Below are positions 1 through 9,330 of a stretch of DNA of 64,000 nt, piece by piece; the first letter of the stretch is position 1; each line of letters opens with the position of its first letter. Origin of the DNA: Hamiltosporidium tvaerminnensis. Lineage: Eukaryota; Microsporidia; Dubosqiidae. The notes under the pieces are model-generated. The model was not told the origin of the DNA and ran no database searches. It saw only the letters and a list, made by a program, of their open reading frames with translations. The position numbers were made by a program, and so were the translations under genes. The stretch is from the NCBI GenBank assembly GCA_022605425.2, contig CM061246.1:1054001-1118000 (forward strand), given 5' to 3'.

Positions 1-557
1 AAGAATAAGATAACACTCATTGAAGTAGGAATCACTTCCCAAGATTCACTTCAAATAGTTGAAACTGAAAAACTTAGGAAGTATGACCTGTTAGCCAATG
101 AGTTGGGTCTTATTTATAAGTGTAGTGTTGAGATAATCCCTTATGTGATGACCTGGGACGGTATTGTGACAAAATACCATAAATCTCATCTTAAAAGACT
201 AGAAATACCCATGAATGTAGAAGCATACATTCAGTCTATAGTGCTTAAGCAGACAGTCGAAACAATTTCCTTTGATCGACGAAGAGGACTTGAATCAGAA
301 CTAAATGCCGAAGAGAGCTGGGAGAGAGCGTCAAAGGGTGTTATTATGAGATCAGAGGTGCATGAGGAACCAACACCCCCTTTAAAAGTAGAGAAGAGAG
401 AGGAAGATGGTGAAAAAAAAAATTTAAACCAAAAAATAAAGCACCCCTTATTTCACAAGGAGGAACCACTTTAGAGGAACCGACCAATAACATAAATGAA
501 GAGTCGGATTTAGAAGAAGAGACAATAGTGGTTAAAGAGGTAGAAGAAAACATATAA
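1..557 (+). pseudogene. R2-like LINE, copy A: 3' part of the ORF, frameshifted, cut by the window edge
   Basis: This is the C-terminal end of a non-LTR retrotransposon polyprotein. The frame is open from base 1 and reads through LIEVGITSQDSLQIVETEK, which is the core of the restriction-like endonuclease (RLE) domain and is nearly identical to copy B. RLE nicks target DNA to prime reverse transcription in R2-type elements. The frame reaches a stop at 472-474, but homology to copies B and C goes on in another frame (EEPTNNINEESDLEEE) to a TAA at 555-557. I place a single-base indel in the A-run near 411-421. An AATAAA-bearing tail follows. The copy is non-functional as seen; the part upstream of the window is unknown. 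Confidence 0.85.
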
Positions 558-573
558 AAATGGTAAAAATGTT

Positions 574-649
574 TTAACCCAGAATTTTATTAAATAAAAT
601 ATGTTTCTAATAATATTTTTATAATTTATTTAATAAAATTCTGGGTTAA
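574..649. repeat. Perfect 25-bp inverted repeat made of two LINE 3' tails
   Basis: The element tail (TTAACCCAGAATTTTATT followed by AAATAAA) lies at 574-598 on the plus strand and again at 625-649 on the minus strand, separated by 26 bp. The same tail sits at 12467-12491 downstream of copy C. It therefore marks the common 3' terminus of the LINE family, and the tail-to-tail layout results from two insertions next to each other. The AATAAA in it is the likely polyadenylation signal. Transcribed RNA across this site could form a long hairpin. Confidence 0.9.
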
Positions 650-664
650 CAAATTTTCTCTCGT

Positions 665-1991
665 TTAACTAATTTCTTCCATCACTTTAACCACTTTATT
701 CTCTTTTTCTACATCCGACTTATCATTAATGTCTATCGTCGGTTCCTCTGGTCTGGTTACGTCATCTAAAATAAGGGGTAAAATATTTTTTGAATTTACT
801 TGTTTAACACTATCTTCCTCGTTCTTCACTTCTTTTAAGGGGGGTGTTGGCTGTTTATGCATCTCAGCTCCTATAATAACACTTAATGACGCTCTCTCCC
901 AGCTCTCTTCGGCACTTGGTCCCGACTCAATTCCTCTTCGTCGATCGAAGGAAATCATTTCGACTGTTTTCTTAAGTACTATGGACTGAATGTATGCCTC
1001 TACATTTATGGGTATTTGTAATCTTTTAAGATAAGTCTTATGGTATTTTGTCACAATACCGTCCCATGTTATCACATAAGGAATTATCTCTACACTACAT
1101 TTGTAAATAAGGCCTAACTCATTTGCTAATAGGTCATACTTCCTAAGTTTTTCTGTTTCAACTATTTGAAGAGAGTCTTGGGATGTGATTCCTACTTCAA
1201 TGAGGGTTATCCTATTCTGTCTCTTGTCTAAAATAAATATATCTGGTCTGTTACACCGGATCTTGACATCAGTTTTTATTCTGGTGTCCACTCTTATCTC
1301 TGCATATTCGTTATCAAGAATTTCTTGAACTGAGTGGCTTCTAATTCGTTTCGAAGACTTAAACTTATATTTATTCAGCAAGAGTAAATGTATACATCGT
1401 ACCACTTCATTATGTCGTCTAGTATAGTCATGACCAAGCATTTTTTCACATTTCGTTGCTAGGTGATCAACAGTTTTCCTAGACTGGTTGCAGTGTTGAC
1501 ACATACCTTCTGCACCCCAGAATACATTTCTATCCTGGATATAACAGAACACTGCTTCATCACGTGGTCTTACACTTCCTTTCTTTAACCATCTTGAGGA
1601 GTCATTTACACTTACCAGCTCGTTATTTCTAGCGCTATATAACTTTGAATGTAGTTTTCGATTTTTGATTTCGTTATATAGGTTAGCTAGTTGAGCTTCT
1701 TCCAATTTCTTTTTTGTGACTTCCTCTTCAAACCCGTATTATATTTTTAAAAAGTTTTTAATTAGTGCAAGATGGGTTTTATTATCCTTCTCCACCTTAA
1801 AGATTGCTGCTCGTCTAGTTGATGTATCTTTATGTTTTTCCAGACAATCCAAGAGTTGCAAAAGCATATGTTCGCTTTTGAACTCGACACTATGTAAACC
1901 TCTTCCAAGTTCTTTACGTGGAAGGTATAGACGTTCTTTGCATCCTGGGCGTAGATGTATTTTGTTCTTTACTAAAACTGCACGTACTGCG
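665..1991 (-). pseudogene. R2-like LINE, copy B: post-RT region, CCHC knuckle and RLE endonuclease, 5'-truncated
   Basis: Reading on the minus strand, homology starts at about 1990 with RLYLPRKELGRGLHS, resembling the segment after the RT domain in R2-type proteins. It continues in one frame past a nonsense TAA near 1740 (after NFLKI, where copy C reads FLKVKY) into a 346-codon open stretch from 1705 to 665. Numbered from 1705, that stretch has a CCHC knuckle (C69, C72, H81, C86), then RPD at 153-155, E170, and a K/Y cluster near 186-190, the arrangement of the R2-type restriction-like endonuclease. No reverse-transcriptase core is present, so the copy is 5'-truncated, as is usual for LINE insertions. 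There is no ATG for the open part. It is the best-preserved copy in the window, but dead because of truncation and the in-frame stop. Confidence 0.88.
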
Positions 1992-2797
1992 TAATATTTT
2001 TATTAATAATATATGTTTTTAATTATTTATTTAAAAATATCACATCTTTTTCAAAACAGTGGCAAGTGTTATATTTGTTTTTATGACATTAACGCAGTTC
2101 TAGGTTTAACATAAATAACTGCTACCCCAACACTCCATCGGTAATCCCTGCGATACCTACGTCCCAAAGCCTTTCATCTACCAGGTGTGTAGAACCTAAT
2201 TTCTAGGCGAGGCAGTTGCCCGGAGTTCGTTAATGTCCGTTGCATGGAGTGTGATCGAAGGCCGAAGCCCCCCCCCTGGGCTCCCCCAAGACTATGCAGC
2301 ATTCCCACTTACTCTACACTTTCTGAACCCAATAAACTTCTAGCTAATATATATTTCAGAGATTTACATGGGGTCCACCTAGACAGTGCAATGTCATACC
2401 AACAGGTATAACCTGCTACTTAGCTCTCCCGGCTTTTAATGGGTTTTATTTTTATATCCCCCAGGCGCTAAGTCTTCTAACCCGAGTGAGCAAGGCTAGG
2501 TTTCCATGCTTTTACATGGCAATTACCTACATGTTCAGCTGCGGTCTGCAATCTGGTTACATAAAAAACTACAAATAAATTCGTAGAAAAAGTTTCTCCA
2601 TTTCTTAGACCTCTCCTCGTCATAACAACACCCATGGAACAACCGAAGATGTAGTGTGGTTGTATTCCACCCAAAAATCCAAACAATGACCTCACACCAG
2701 TTTCACACACTCATTGCCAAGCAGAAAGTTTTTTATGCGGTTATCCTCCCTCCACCCTATGTTTTAATAATATTTTTATTAATAATATATGTTTTTA
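1992..2797. repeat. GC-richer insert between perfect 30-bp direct repeats
   Basis: The same 30 bases occur at 1992-2021 and 2768-2797 and bracket about 746 bp. The left copy abuts the truncated 5' end of LINE copy B. Inside, from about 2100 to 2760, base composition is far richer in G+C than the surroundings, including a run of C at 2270-2277. No long reading frame stands out. The direct repeats could be a long target-site duplication of the inserted segment or of copy B plus later rearrangement. I do not recognise the insert; it may be an untranslated part of another retroelement. Confidence 0.7.
2036..2110. repeat. Dispersed repeat, copy 1
   Basis: About 75 bp containing CACATCTTTTTCAAAACAGT and ATGACATTAACGCAGTTCT matches 12890-12965 with scattered mismatches and small indels. 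It forms the left part of the GC-richer insert. Function and family are unknown. It is probably a fragment of a mobile element. Confidence 0.75.
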
Positions 2798-3143
2798 CCA
2801 AAATTTTAATTTACTTTTTTATTTAAAATTTTATTTAATATCAAATATAGAACTTATACGATCAATAATATTTAATTTAAAAAATAATTTAATTTACAAA
2901 AATTCTATTTTGTTAAAGAAAATAATTTGGGTAGAAAGAAATACTTTTCTATAGATTTATATTACTAACCTAATTGAAAAATATTCTTCAAATAACTAAT
3001 ACCTTCTTCTATAAAGAAATAAAACATTTCCTAAAAAACATAAAAAATATTTTCTCTAACCCTAAATTATAAATTTTGTATAAAATATAAACCTACCTTG
3101 CCAATAAGAAAATTAAATTCCTAAAAAATAAAAAAAATATTTT
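2798..3143. other. Intergenic region upstream of IleRS with an imperfect 90-bp duplication
   Basis: A+T-rich spacer. A block beginning CTAAAAAACATAAAAAATAT at 3031 and ending TCTAACCCT is repeated, with changes, at 3121-3152 (ending CCCAAACCCT), a spacing of 90 bp. The duplicated block contains the CCC-type start signal, so the gene may have a spare, older copy of its proximal promoter. No coding frame seen. Confidence 0.55.
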
Positions 3144-3152
3144 CCCAAACCC
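3144..3152 (+). promoter_or_regulatory. CCC-type microsporidian start signal of IleRS
   Basis: CCCAAACCC lies 13 nt before the ATG at 3166. CCC or CCCC runs close to the start codon are a known expression signal in microsporidia and occur before all four intact genes of this window, which otherwise has very few C runs. They support the chosen start. Confidence 0.55.
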
Positions 3153-3165
3153 TGCATAAAAAGAA

Positions 3166-6100
3166 ATGACAGAACAAAAAACCGTAGATAAAAACATAAA
3201 CAAATTAAACCAACAAAAAAGCAAAGACCCAACCGACGAGAATCAATGCTCATCACAAATAAATTCATTTCCTTTGATCGAAGAAAAAATATTAAAATTA
3301 TGGAAAGAAAACAAAGCATTTGAAACATCAAATATTCTTTCTGCTGACAGACCACCCTACATATTTTATGAAGGACCACCTTTTGCTACAGGATTACCTC
3401 ATTATGGCCACATACTAGCCAGTACTATTAAGGACACTGTTACTCGTTTCTATTATCAGAAAGGATACCACGTTACTCGTAATTTTGGATGGGATTGCCA
3501 TGGACTTCCTGTGGAATATGAAATTGATAAAAAACTTAATATCAGTACAAGAGAAGAGATTATAGAGATGGGAATTGACAAATACAACCAGAAATGCCGT
3601 GAAATAGTTCTTATGTATTCTACAGAATGGGAAAAAATTATTTGTAGACTTGGAAGATGGATTTCTTTTAAAAACGGATACCGTACGATGGATACTCCAT
3701 TTATGGAGAGTGTATGGAATATTTTTAAAATGTTGTACGACAAAGACCTGATATATCGAGGATACCGAGTCATGCCATTTTCTACTGCCTGTTCTACTCC
3801 TCTCTCTAATTTTGAAGCAAATCAAAATTACAAAGAAGTCTCCGATCCATCTATTTTGGTAAAATTTCCACTTCTCAAACCCTTCCACCATAAAAATGTA
3901 AGTCTTCTTGCATGGACAACCACACCTTGGACACTTCCTTCTAATTGTGCCCTTCTAGTCAATACCACCATTACGTATGGAATATTTGAATACGAATCTG
4001 AATTCCTTATAATGTCAGTTGACAGACTTTCTTCGTTTAATTTAAAATTTCCAGAAAATTTAAATTCCAAAAAAACAGGAAAATCTGAAGATTTAAAAAT
4101 AAAAAAAACAGGAAATTTTAATTTGAATAAATCAGAGGATCTAAATCCTAACAAATCTAATAAATCAGAAGATTCAAATCTTAGTAGTCTCAGTAAACCA
4201 GAAGATTTAAATCTTAGTAGTCTCAGTAAATCAGAAGATTTAAATCCCAATAATATCAATAATCATAGTGAACATATTCCAGATTCCAAATTCATTGCCA
4301 CATTCCTAGGTGAAGACCTTCTAAACTTAGAATACGAACCTCCATTTTCTAATTTCATAAATTTAAGAGAAAAAGGATATTTCAAAGTATATCCAGCAGA
4401 CTTCGTTTCCAACCAAGACGGTACAGGAATAGTACACTGTGCCCCTGCATTCGGAGAAGAAGATTACAAAGCATTTGTAAAAAACAACCTTATAAAAGAA
4501 AACGACATCGTCCCCTGCCCAATAAACGACAAAGGTAAATTTACATCTCAAATACCCCAATACCAAGACAAATACGTTAAAGAAGCAGACAAATTAATAA
4601 TAAAAGATATAAAAAATAAAATATTACAAAACAACAGAATAACACACAGATACCCTTTCTGTTGGAGATCAGACACACCCCTAATATACAAGTTAGTACC
4701 CAACTGGTTTGTAAAAGTCAAACAATTTACAAACCAACTTCTTACAAACAACGAACTTATCAATTGGATACCACCATCCATTAAATATAAGAAATTCCAT
4801 AATTGGCTTCAAAATGCCAAAGACTGGAGTATTTCTAGAAATAGATTTTGGGGAACACCATTACCACTCTGGACCAATAAAACATATACCAGTATTATAT
4901 GTATAGGATCTATTAAAGAATTAGAAGAATATATTTATAAGTATGGAGATACCAAAACAAAAGAGAAGTATAAGACAAGGGAATATGTGAGTGGGAGTGA
5001 GGGAGAAGGATTTAGCAAAGAAATAAATAAAAAGATTAATAAGGAAATAAATAATATAAAAGGACAAGAAGAAATAATAAAAGAAATAAATGATACTAAT
5101 AATAATAATAATACTAACACAAATACTAATACTAATGCTAATAATAATAGTACCAATACTAATACTGATACTAACACAACCACTAACACCAACACAACCA
5201 CTAATACTAACCCTAACCCTACTAATACTACCACTAATACTACCATAAATGACATTCATAGAGAATTCATTGATGACATTGTTTTTATTATAAATGGTGT
5301 TGAGTATAGAAGAGTAGATGAAGTATTAGATTGTTGGTTTGAGAGTGGTAGTATGCCTTATGCACAGAACCATTGGCCATTTACAAATAAAAACATAAAT
5401 AAAGAATTTCCAGCGGATTTTATAGGAGAAGGTGCTGATCAAACAAGAGGATGGTTTTATACTTTACATGTAATTTCTTCTTTACTTTTTAACAAACCAT
5501 CTTTTAAAAATGTAATAGTTAATGGTATAGTGTTAGCTGAAGATGGAAGAAAAATGAGTAAAAGGTTACAAAACTATCCTGATCCTTCTTATGTTATTAA
5601 TAGGTATGGTTCTGATAGTCTTAGGATGTATCTTGTTTCTAGTCCTGTGGTAGAAGCAGAGAATTTAAGATTTAATGAAAATGGAGTTAAAGAAATTCTT
5701 AAGAATTTAATAATTCCATGGCACAACGCTCTTAATTTTTACAGGCAGTGCAGCAAGGATATAATAGATGGTGGTATAGTGGGGGGTAATGTGGGGGATA
5801 TATTAGAGGGTAGTAATTATAAGGATAGTAGTATAAATGATAATAGTATAAATGATAATAGTATAAAGGATAGTAGTATAAAGGATAGTGAACAACAGGG
5901 TGTTAATACTAGTACTAATAAACAACACCCTGTTAATACCACACCTAATAATTATCACCCTGTTAATACCACACCTAATAATTATCACCCTCTTAATACC
6001 ACACCTAACAATTATCACCCTCTTAATACCACACCTAATAATTATCACCCTGTTAATACCACACCTAATAATTATCACCCTCTTAATACCACACCTAACA

Positions 6101-7878
6101 ATTATCACCCTCTTAATACCACACCTAATAATTATCACCCTGTTAATACCACACCTAATAATTATCACCCTCTTAATACCACACCTAACAATTATCACCC
6201 TCTTAATACCACACCTAATAATTATCACCCTGTTAACAATACACCTAATAATTATCACCCTGTTAACAATACACCTAATAATTATCACCCTACACCTAAC
6301 ACTAACAACAATCCAATGGACCACTGGATATTAACAAGCTTTAATAACTTAGTTTATAATATAACAATAAAAATGAATAATTATATAATTAATGGGGTGT
6401 TAAATTATATATTAAAATTTATAGATGATTTAACTAATTGGTATATAAGAATTAACAGGGTAGAATTAAAGAAAGGTAAATTAGAGGTGTTAAGATATAT
6501 ACTTATAAATCTTAGTGTTATTATGGGACCATTTACACCTTTTTATAGTGAGTACTGTTACCAAGAGATAATGGGGTATAAAAGTAATAAGGATAGTAAT
6601 AAGGAGGGTGTTAAAGATAAGGATAACTTGGTTTGTAATAAGGAGGGTGTTAAGTATAAGGATAGTAATAAGGAGGGTGTTAATGATAAGGATAGTAATA
6701 AGAACAGGGATAGTAATAGTAATAGTAATATAAAGGATAGTAATAAGGAGGGTGTTAAGGATATGGATAACTTGGTTTGTAATAAGGAGGGTGTTAAGGA
6801 TAGTAATAATAACAATACTGGTAATAACAACCCTACAAATACTAATAATAACAACCCTACAAACACTAATACTAATATATTCTCCTCTGTTCATTACTTG
6901 ATGTACCCTGTTGTTGAAGAATTTAAATTACATTCTTTTGAAAAGGCTAAGGAAGTAATAGAGGGTGTTAGAAGTATGAGAGTATTTTATAATATTTCTT
7001 TAAAAACACCTTTAAATAATATGAAGGTTATTTGTAAAGAAGAGTATTGGAAAGAGTTATTAGAGTATAAGGGTGTTATTATGAGAGAATGTAATATATT
7101 AGAAATGGGAATGGAAGTTGAAGAGTCTTTTTGTATTAAAGTGGTAGTTAAGCCTAATTTCAAGGAGATAAACAGGAGGTGTAATAGTAATGGTGGGGAT
7201 AATAGTATATATGATAATAAGGGAGAATTAAATAAGGAATTAAATAAAGAATTAAATAAGGGAGAATTAAACAAGGAATTAAATAAAGAATTAAATAACA
7301 AACCTAATAATAAAAAACCAAATACAACTAACAATACTAATAATAACAAACCTAATACAACTAACAATACAACTAACAATACAACTAACAATACTGATAA
7401 TAGGAAGGATGTTGGGGTTAAAATACAGGCAATAAGAAATATGACAGATGAGGAAATTAAAGGGGTGATAAGTTCAGGGAAGGTAGTAAAGGATTCTATA
7501 GTAATATTTGATGATGAATTGATAGTTGACAGGGTAATTGATGGTGGTGATAAGGGAGTGTTATTTAAAGGATGGGAGTTAAAAGTATTTTCATGGTTTT
7601 CTATATTATTAGATGTTCAAATGACAGATGAATTGATAGAAATGAGAGATGCAAGAGAATTTAATAGTTTTTATCAAAAGATGAGAAAAGGAGCAGGACT
7701 TAGTTTACAAGATAATGTATTTCTTACTATTAATGGGTCTGATGATTTAGTAGAGTTGTGTAATAAATTTTATGATTTTAAGATATGTGAAGAGAGAGGA
7801 GGAGAGGTTGTTGGTAGGGATAAGTATAAATATAAGGATAAGGATGTTAGTATAACACTGAGAAGGGGTAATGAGTGA
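3166..7878 (+). CDS. ILS1: Cytosolic isoleucyl-tRNA synthetase with large low-complexity insertions
   Basis: Class I aminoacyl-tRNA synthetase that activates isoleucine with ATP and loads it on tRNA-Ile in the cytosol. Visible landmarks: HYGH (HIGH-type) at residues 79-82; editing-domain segments AWTTTPWTLPSN near 248-259 and GTGIVHCAPAFGEEDY near 420-435; SISRNRFWGTPLPLW near 554-568; DCWFESGSMPYAQ near 722-734; and KMSKR at 796-800. At 1570 residues it is roughly half as long again as yeast Ils1. The excess is low-complexity sequence: S/N/K-rich near 295-372, Asn/Thr-rich near 643-695, a 10-residue tandem array near 926-1042, KEGV/DSN repeats near 1142-1235 and K/N/T/L-rich near 1352-1412. 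All inserts keep frame and the catalytic motifs are intact, so the gene is probably functional. A CCC signal precedes the ATG; the 3' end lies in a 78-bp tandem repeat. Confidence 0.96.
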   Translation: MTEQKTVDKNINKLNQQKSKDPTDENQCSSQINSFPLIEEKILKLWKENKAFETSNILSADRPPYIFYEGPPFATGLPHYGHILASTIKDTVTRFYYQKGYHVTRNFGWDCHGLPVEYEIDKKLNISTREEIIEMGIDKYNQKCREIVLMYSTEWEKIICRLGRWISFKNGYRTMDTPFMESVWNIFKMLYDKDLIYRGYRVMPFSTACSTPLSNFEANQNYKEVSDPSILVKFPLLKPFHHKNVSLLAWTTTPWTLPSNCALLVNTTITYGIFEYESEFLIMSVDRLSSFNLKFPENLNSKKTGKSEDLKIKKTGNFNLNKSEDLNPNKSNKSEDSNLSSLSKPEDLNLSSLSKSEDLNPNNINNHSEHIPDSKFIATFLGEDLLNLEYEPPFSNFINLREKGYFKVYPADFVSNQDGTGIVHCAPAFGEEDYKAFVKNNLIKENDIVPCPINDKGKFTSQIPQYQDKYVKEADKLIIKDIKNKILQNNRITHRYPFCWRSDTPLIYKLVPNWFVKVKQFTNQLLTNNELINWIPPSIKYKKFHNWLQNAKDWSISRNRFWGTPLPLWTNKTYTSIICIGSIKELEEYIYKYGDTKTKEKYKTREYVSGSEGEGFSKEINKKINKEINNIKGQEEIIKEINDTNNNNNTNTNTNTNANNNSTNTNTDTNTTTNTNTTTNTNPNPTNTTTNTTINDIHREFIDDIVFIINGVEYRRVDEVLDCWFESGSMPYAQNHWPFTNKNINKEFPADFIGEGADQTRGWFYTLHVISSLLFNKPSFKNVIVNGIVLAEDGRKMSKRLQNYPDPSYVINRYGSDSLRMYLVSSPVVEAENLRFNENGVKEILKNLIIPWHNALNFYRQCSKDIIDGGIVGGNVGDILEGSNYKDSSINDNSINDNSIKDSSIKDSEQQGVNTSTNKQHPVNTTPNNYHPVNTTPNNYHPLNTTPNNYHPLNTTPNNYHPVNTTPNNYHPLNTTPNNYHPLNTTPNNYHPVNTTPNNYHPLNTTPNNYHPLNTTPNNYHPVNNTPNNYHPVNNTPNNYHPTPNTNNNPMDHWILTSFNNLVYNITIKMNNYIINGVLNYILKFIDDLTNWYIRINRVELKKGKLEVLRYILINLSVIMGPFTPFYSEYCYQEIMGYKSNKDSNKEGVKDKDNLVCNKEGVKYKDSNKEGVNDKDSNKNRDSNSNSNIKDSNKEGVKDMDNLVCNKEGVKDSNNNNTGNNNPTNTNNNNPTNTNTNIFSSVHYLMYPVVEEFKLHSFEKAKEVIEGVRSMRVFYNISLKTPLNNMKVICKEEYWKELLEYKGVIMRECNILEMGMEVEESFCIKVVVKPNFKEINRRCNSNGGDNSIYDNKGELNKELNKELNKGELNKELNKELNNKPNNKKPNTTNNTNNNKPNTTNNTTNNTTNNTDNRKDVGVKIQAIRNMTDEEIKGVISSGKVVKDSIVIFDDELIVDRVIDGGDKGVLFKGWELKVFSWFSILLDVQMTDELIEMRDAREFNSFYQKMRKGAGLSLQDNVFLTINGSDDLVELCNKFYDFKICEERGGEVVGRDKYKYKDKDVSITLRRGNE
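5894..5934. repeat. 11-bp perfect inverted repeat where the insert word changes orientation
   Basis: AACAGGGTGTT at 5894-5904 is the exact reverse complement of AACACCCTGTT at 5924-5934, with 19 bp between them. Both arms are translated in frame (QQGVN and QHPVN). To the right the CACCCT orientation is amplified as a tandem array; elsewhere in the gene the GGGTGTT orientation prevails. Confidence 0.85.
5941..6290 (+). repeat. In-frame 30-bp tandem array with a 90-bp higher-order period
   Basis: Twelve units of 30 bp, the last one shortened, encode TPNNYHP plus a V or L and an Asn/Thr linker. Units differ at two diagnostic sites (AATAAT or AACAAT; CTGTTA or CTCTTA). They follow the order ABC ABC ABC A, then two variant units with AACAAT at the end. 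The three ABC blocks (5941-6030, 6031-6120, 6121-6210) are identical, so a 90-bp triplet was amplified recently. The array is a multiple of three and leaves the synthetase in frame. Confidence 0.93.
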
Positions 7879-8075
7879 TATTAGTTGAATATAGAGGATT
7901 ATAGTAGGGATAAGTATAATGATGTTAGTATAACACTGAGAAGGGGTAATGATTTATAGTAGTAGGATATAGGGGATTATAGTAGGAATAAGGATAAGGA
8001 TGTTAGTATAACACTGAGAAGGGGTAATGAGTGATATTAGTAGAATAAGGAGAGGATTATAGTAGGGATAAGTAT
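7811..8075 (+). repeat. 78-bp tandem repeat spanning the IleRS stop codon
   Basis: GATGTTAGTATAACACTGAG begins at 7843, 7921 and 7999, a spacing of exactly 78 bp. The first copy encodes the C-terminus of IleRS (DVSITLRRGNE) and its TGA; the other two lie downstream. Flanking parts of the unit (GATTATAGTAGGGATAAGT) repeat too, and a partial fourth unit ends near 8075. As 78 is divisible by three, the downstream copies stay in the frame of the gene. Confidence 0.9.
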
Positions 8076-9330
8076 AAGATTTATAGTAGAATATAGAGGA
8101 GTATAAAGATATAAAGTATTATAAAATTATAAGAGTATAGAGTAATATAATCTTATATAAGAGAGTGTTAGTAATACTATAATATATAATCTTATATAGG
8201 AGGGTGTTAGTAATATATATATTATTTAAAATATAAATCTTATATTTAAATTAAAATATTCTTCCTTTATTTATAATTATTCAGTCTTTATTTATATTCC
8301 TATGTTTTATTTAAATTATTCTTCCTTTAATTTTATTAAGTATTATTTATGATCCTTTGCTTAATTATATTCCTATGTTTTATTTACAATCATACTAGAT
8401 AAAAAGCTCTTAGAAACAAACTTTCTTTTACATTCCTAAGAAAAATAATACTATACTTCACTATCTGAGCCATAATTCTTTAATCATCTCAATAAAAATT
8501 TTATACTTTTACCTAGTCTGTTTCTCTTATATTTTTTAGTCCTTCATTTTTGGATTAGTGGCTGCTCTTAAGCAATTTCTCAATAAAATTTAGGATATTT
8601 TTAAAGCCTATTCTCCTCCTTCTATTTGATTTACTTTTAATTTTTCAGACCTTCAGCTCGGCATTTTATGTTTACTCTGTTCACATTCCACTTATTTTTA
8701 TTCAATTATGTCTTTTTTTTCTCGAAAAAATTTATTCAGACTTTGTATTTTCTTTATCAGAAAACACAGTTCGTTTAACTATATGCTGTATTATTAAATT
8801 TATTTATTCTATAAAGTCTTAGTCATTTTTATTGAAAATCTTTTAATTTAATCTAGTATATGTTCTACGAAACTATCCAAGTAAATTTTTTTTGTAATTA
8901 CTATTGAGAATATAAAAAATATATTACATAGAAGAATGGTAGAAAGCAGCATTCGTATCATACAATTTTTTATGTAACTGTAAATTCTTAGAAAATAAAG
9001 CTTAACCAAGTGATTTAATTTTTTCTAAACAGAATACTTTAGAAAAATGAAAAAATACATACCTTTGTTTTTACTTCCATATAAATACAGTCTAGAAAGG
9101 ATTTTTGCAATTTTTATTTCAAATTTTTTTTGAGCAGAAGAAGTTTTTTAATTGTTTTATGTTCAGTTCTACTCACTATTATTGGTTGCATATGATTTAT
9201 GAACAAATAGAAAGAAACATATCTTAATTGGAGCACTCTTTTCTGTGTCTTATATTTTTTTAACCAATTAAACATTTCGAGGTGAGACAACGTCAGGACA
9301 TTACAGAATTATATTTATGATATTTTAATT
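8076..9330. other. Intergenic region between IleRS and the Cdc5-like gene
   Basis: The first 130 bp hold a short repeat pair (TATAATCTTATATAAGAG and TATAATCTTATATAGGAG, each followed by GTGTTAGTAAT). From 8260 to 8400 there are T-rich repeats with CTTCCTTTA and TTCCTATGTTTTATTT. The rest, 8400-9330, shows no convincing gene, RNA or named element. Confidence 0.5.

Noticed and set aside
729-1994. Plus-strand frames over 729-989 and 1716-1994
   Set aside because: Antisense shadows of LINE copy B, whose minus-strand protein is clearly conserved with copies A and C.
2477-2710. 77-codon minus-strand frame in the GC-richer insert
   Set aside because: No family resemblance and no start signal. Lower A/T content by itself lengthens chance frames.
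5803-6334. Other-frame open stretches (RCGINRVIIIRC-type and IPHLIIITLL-type repeats)
   Set aside because: They exist only because the 30-bp array is stop-free in several frames; the synthetase frame is the real one.
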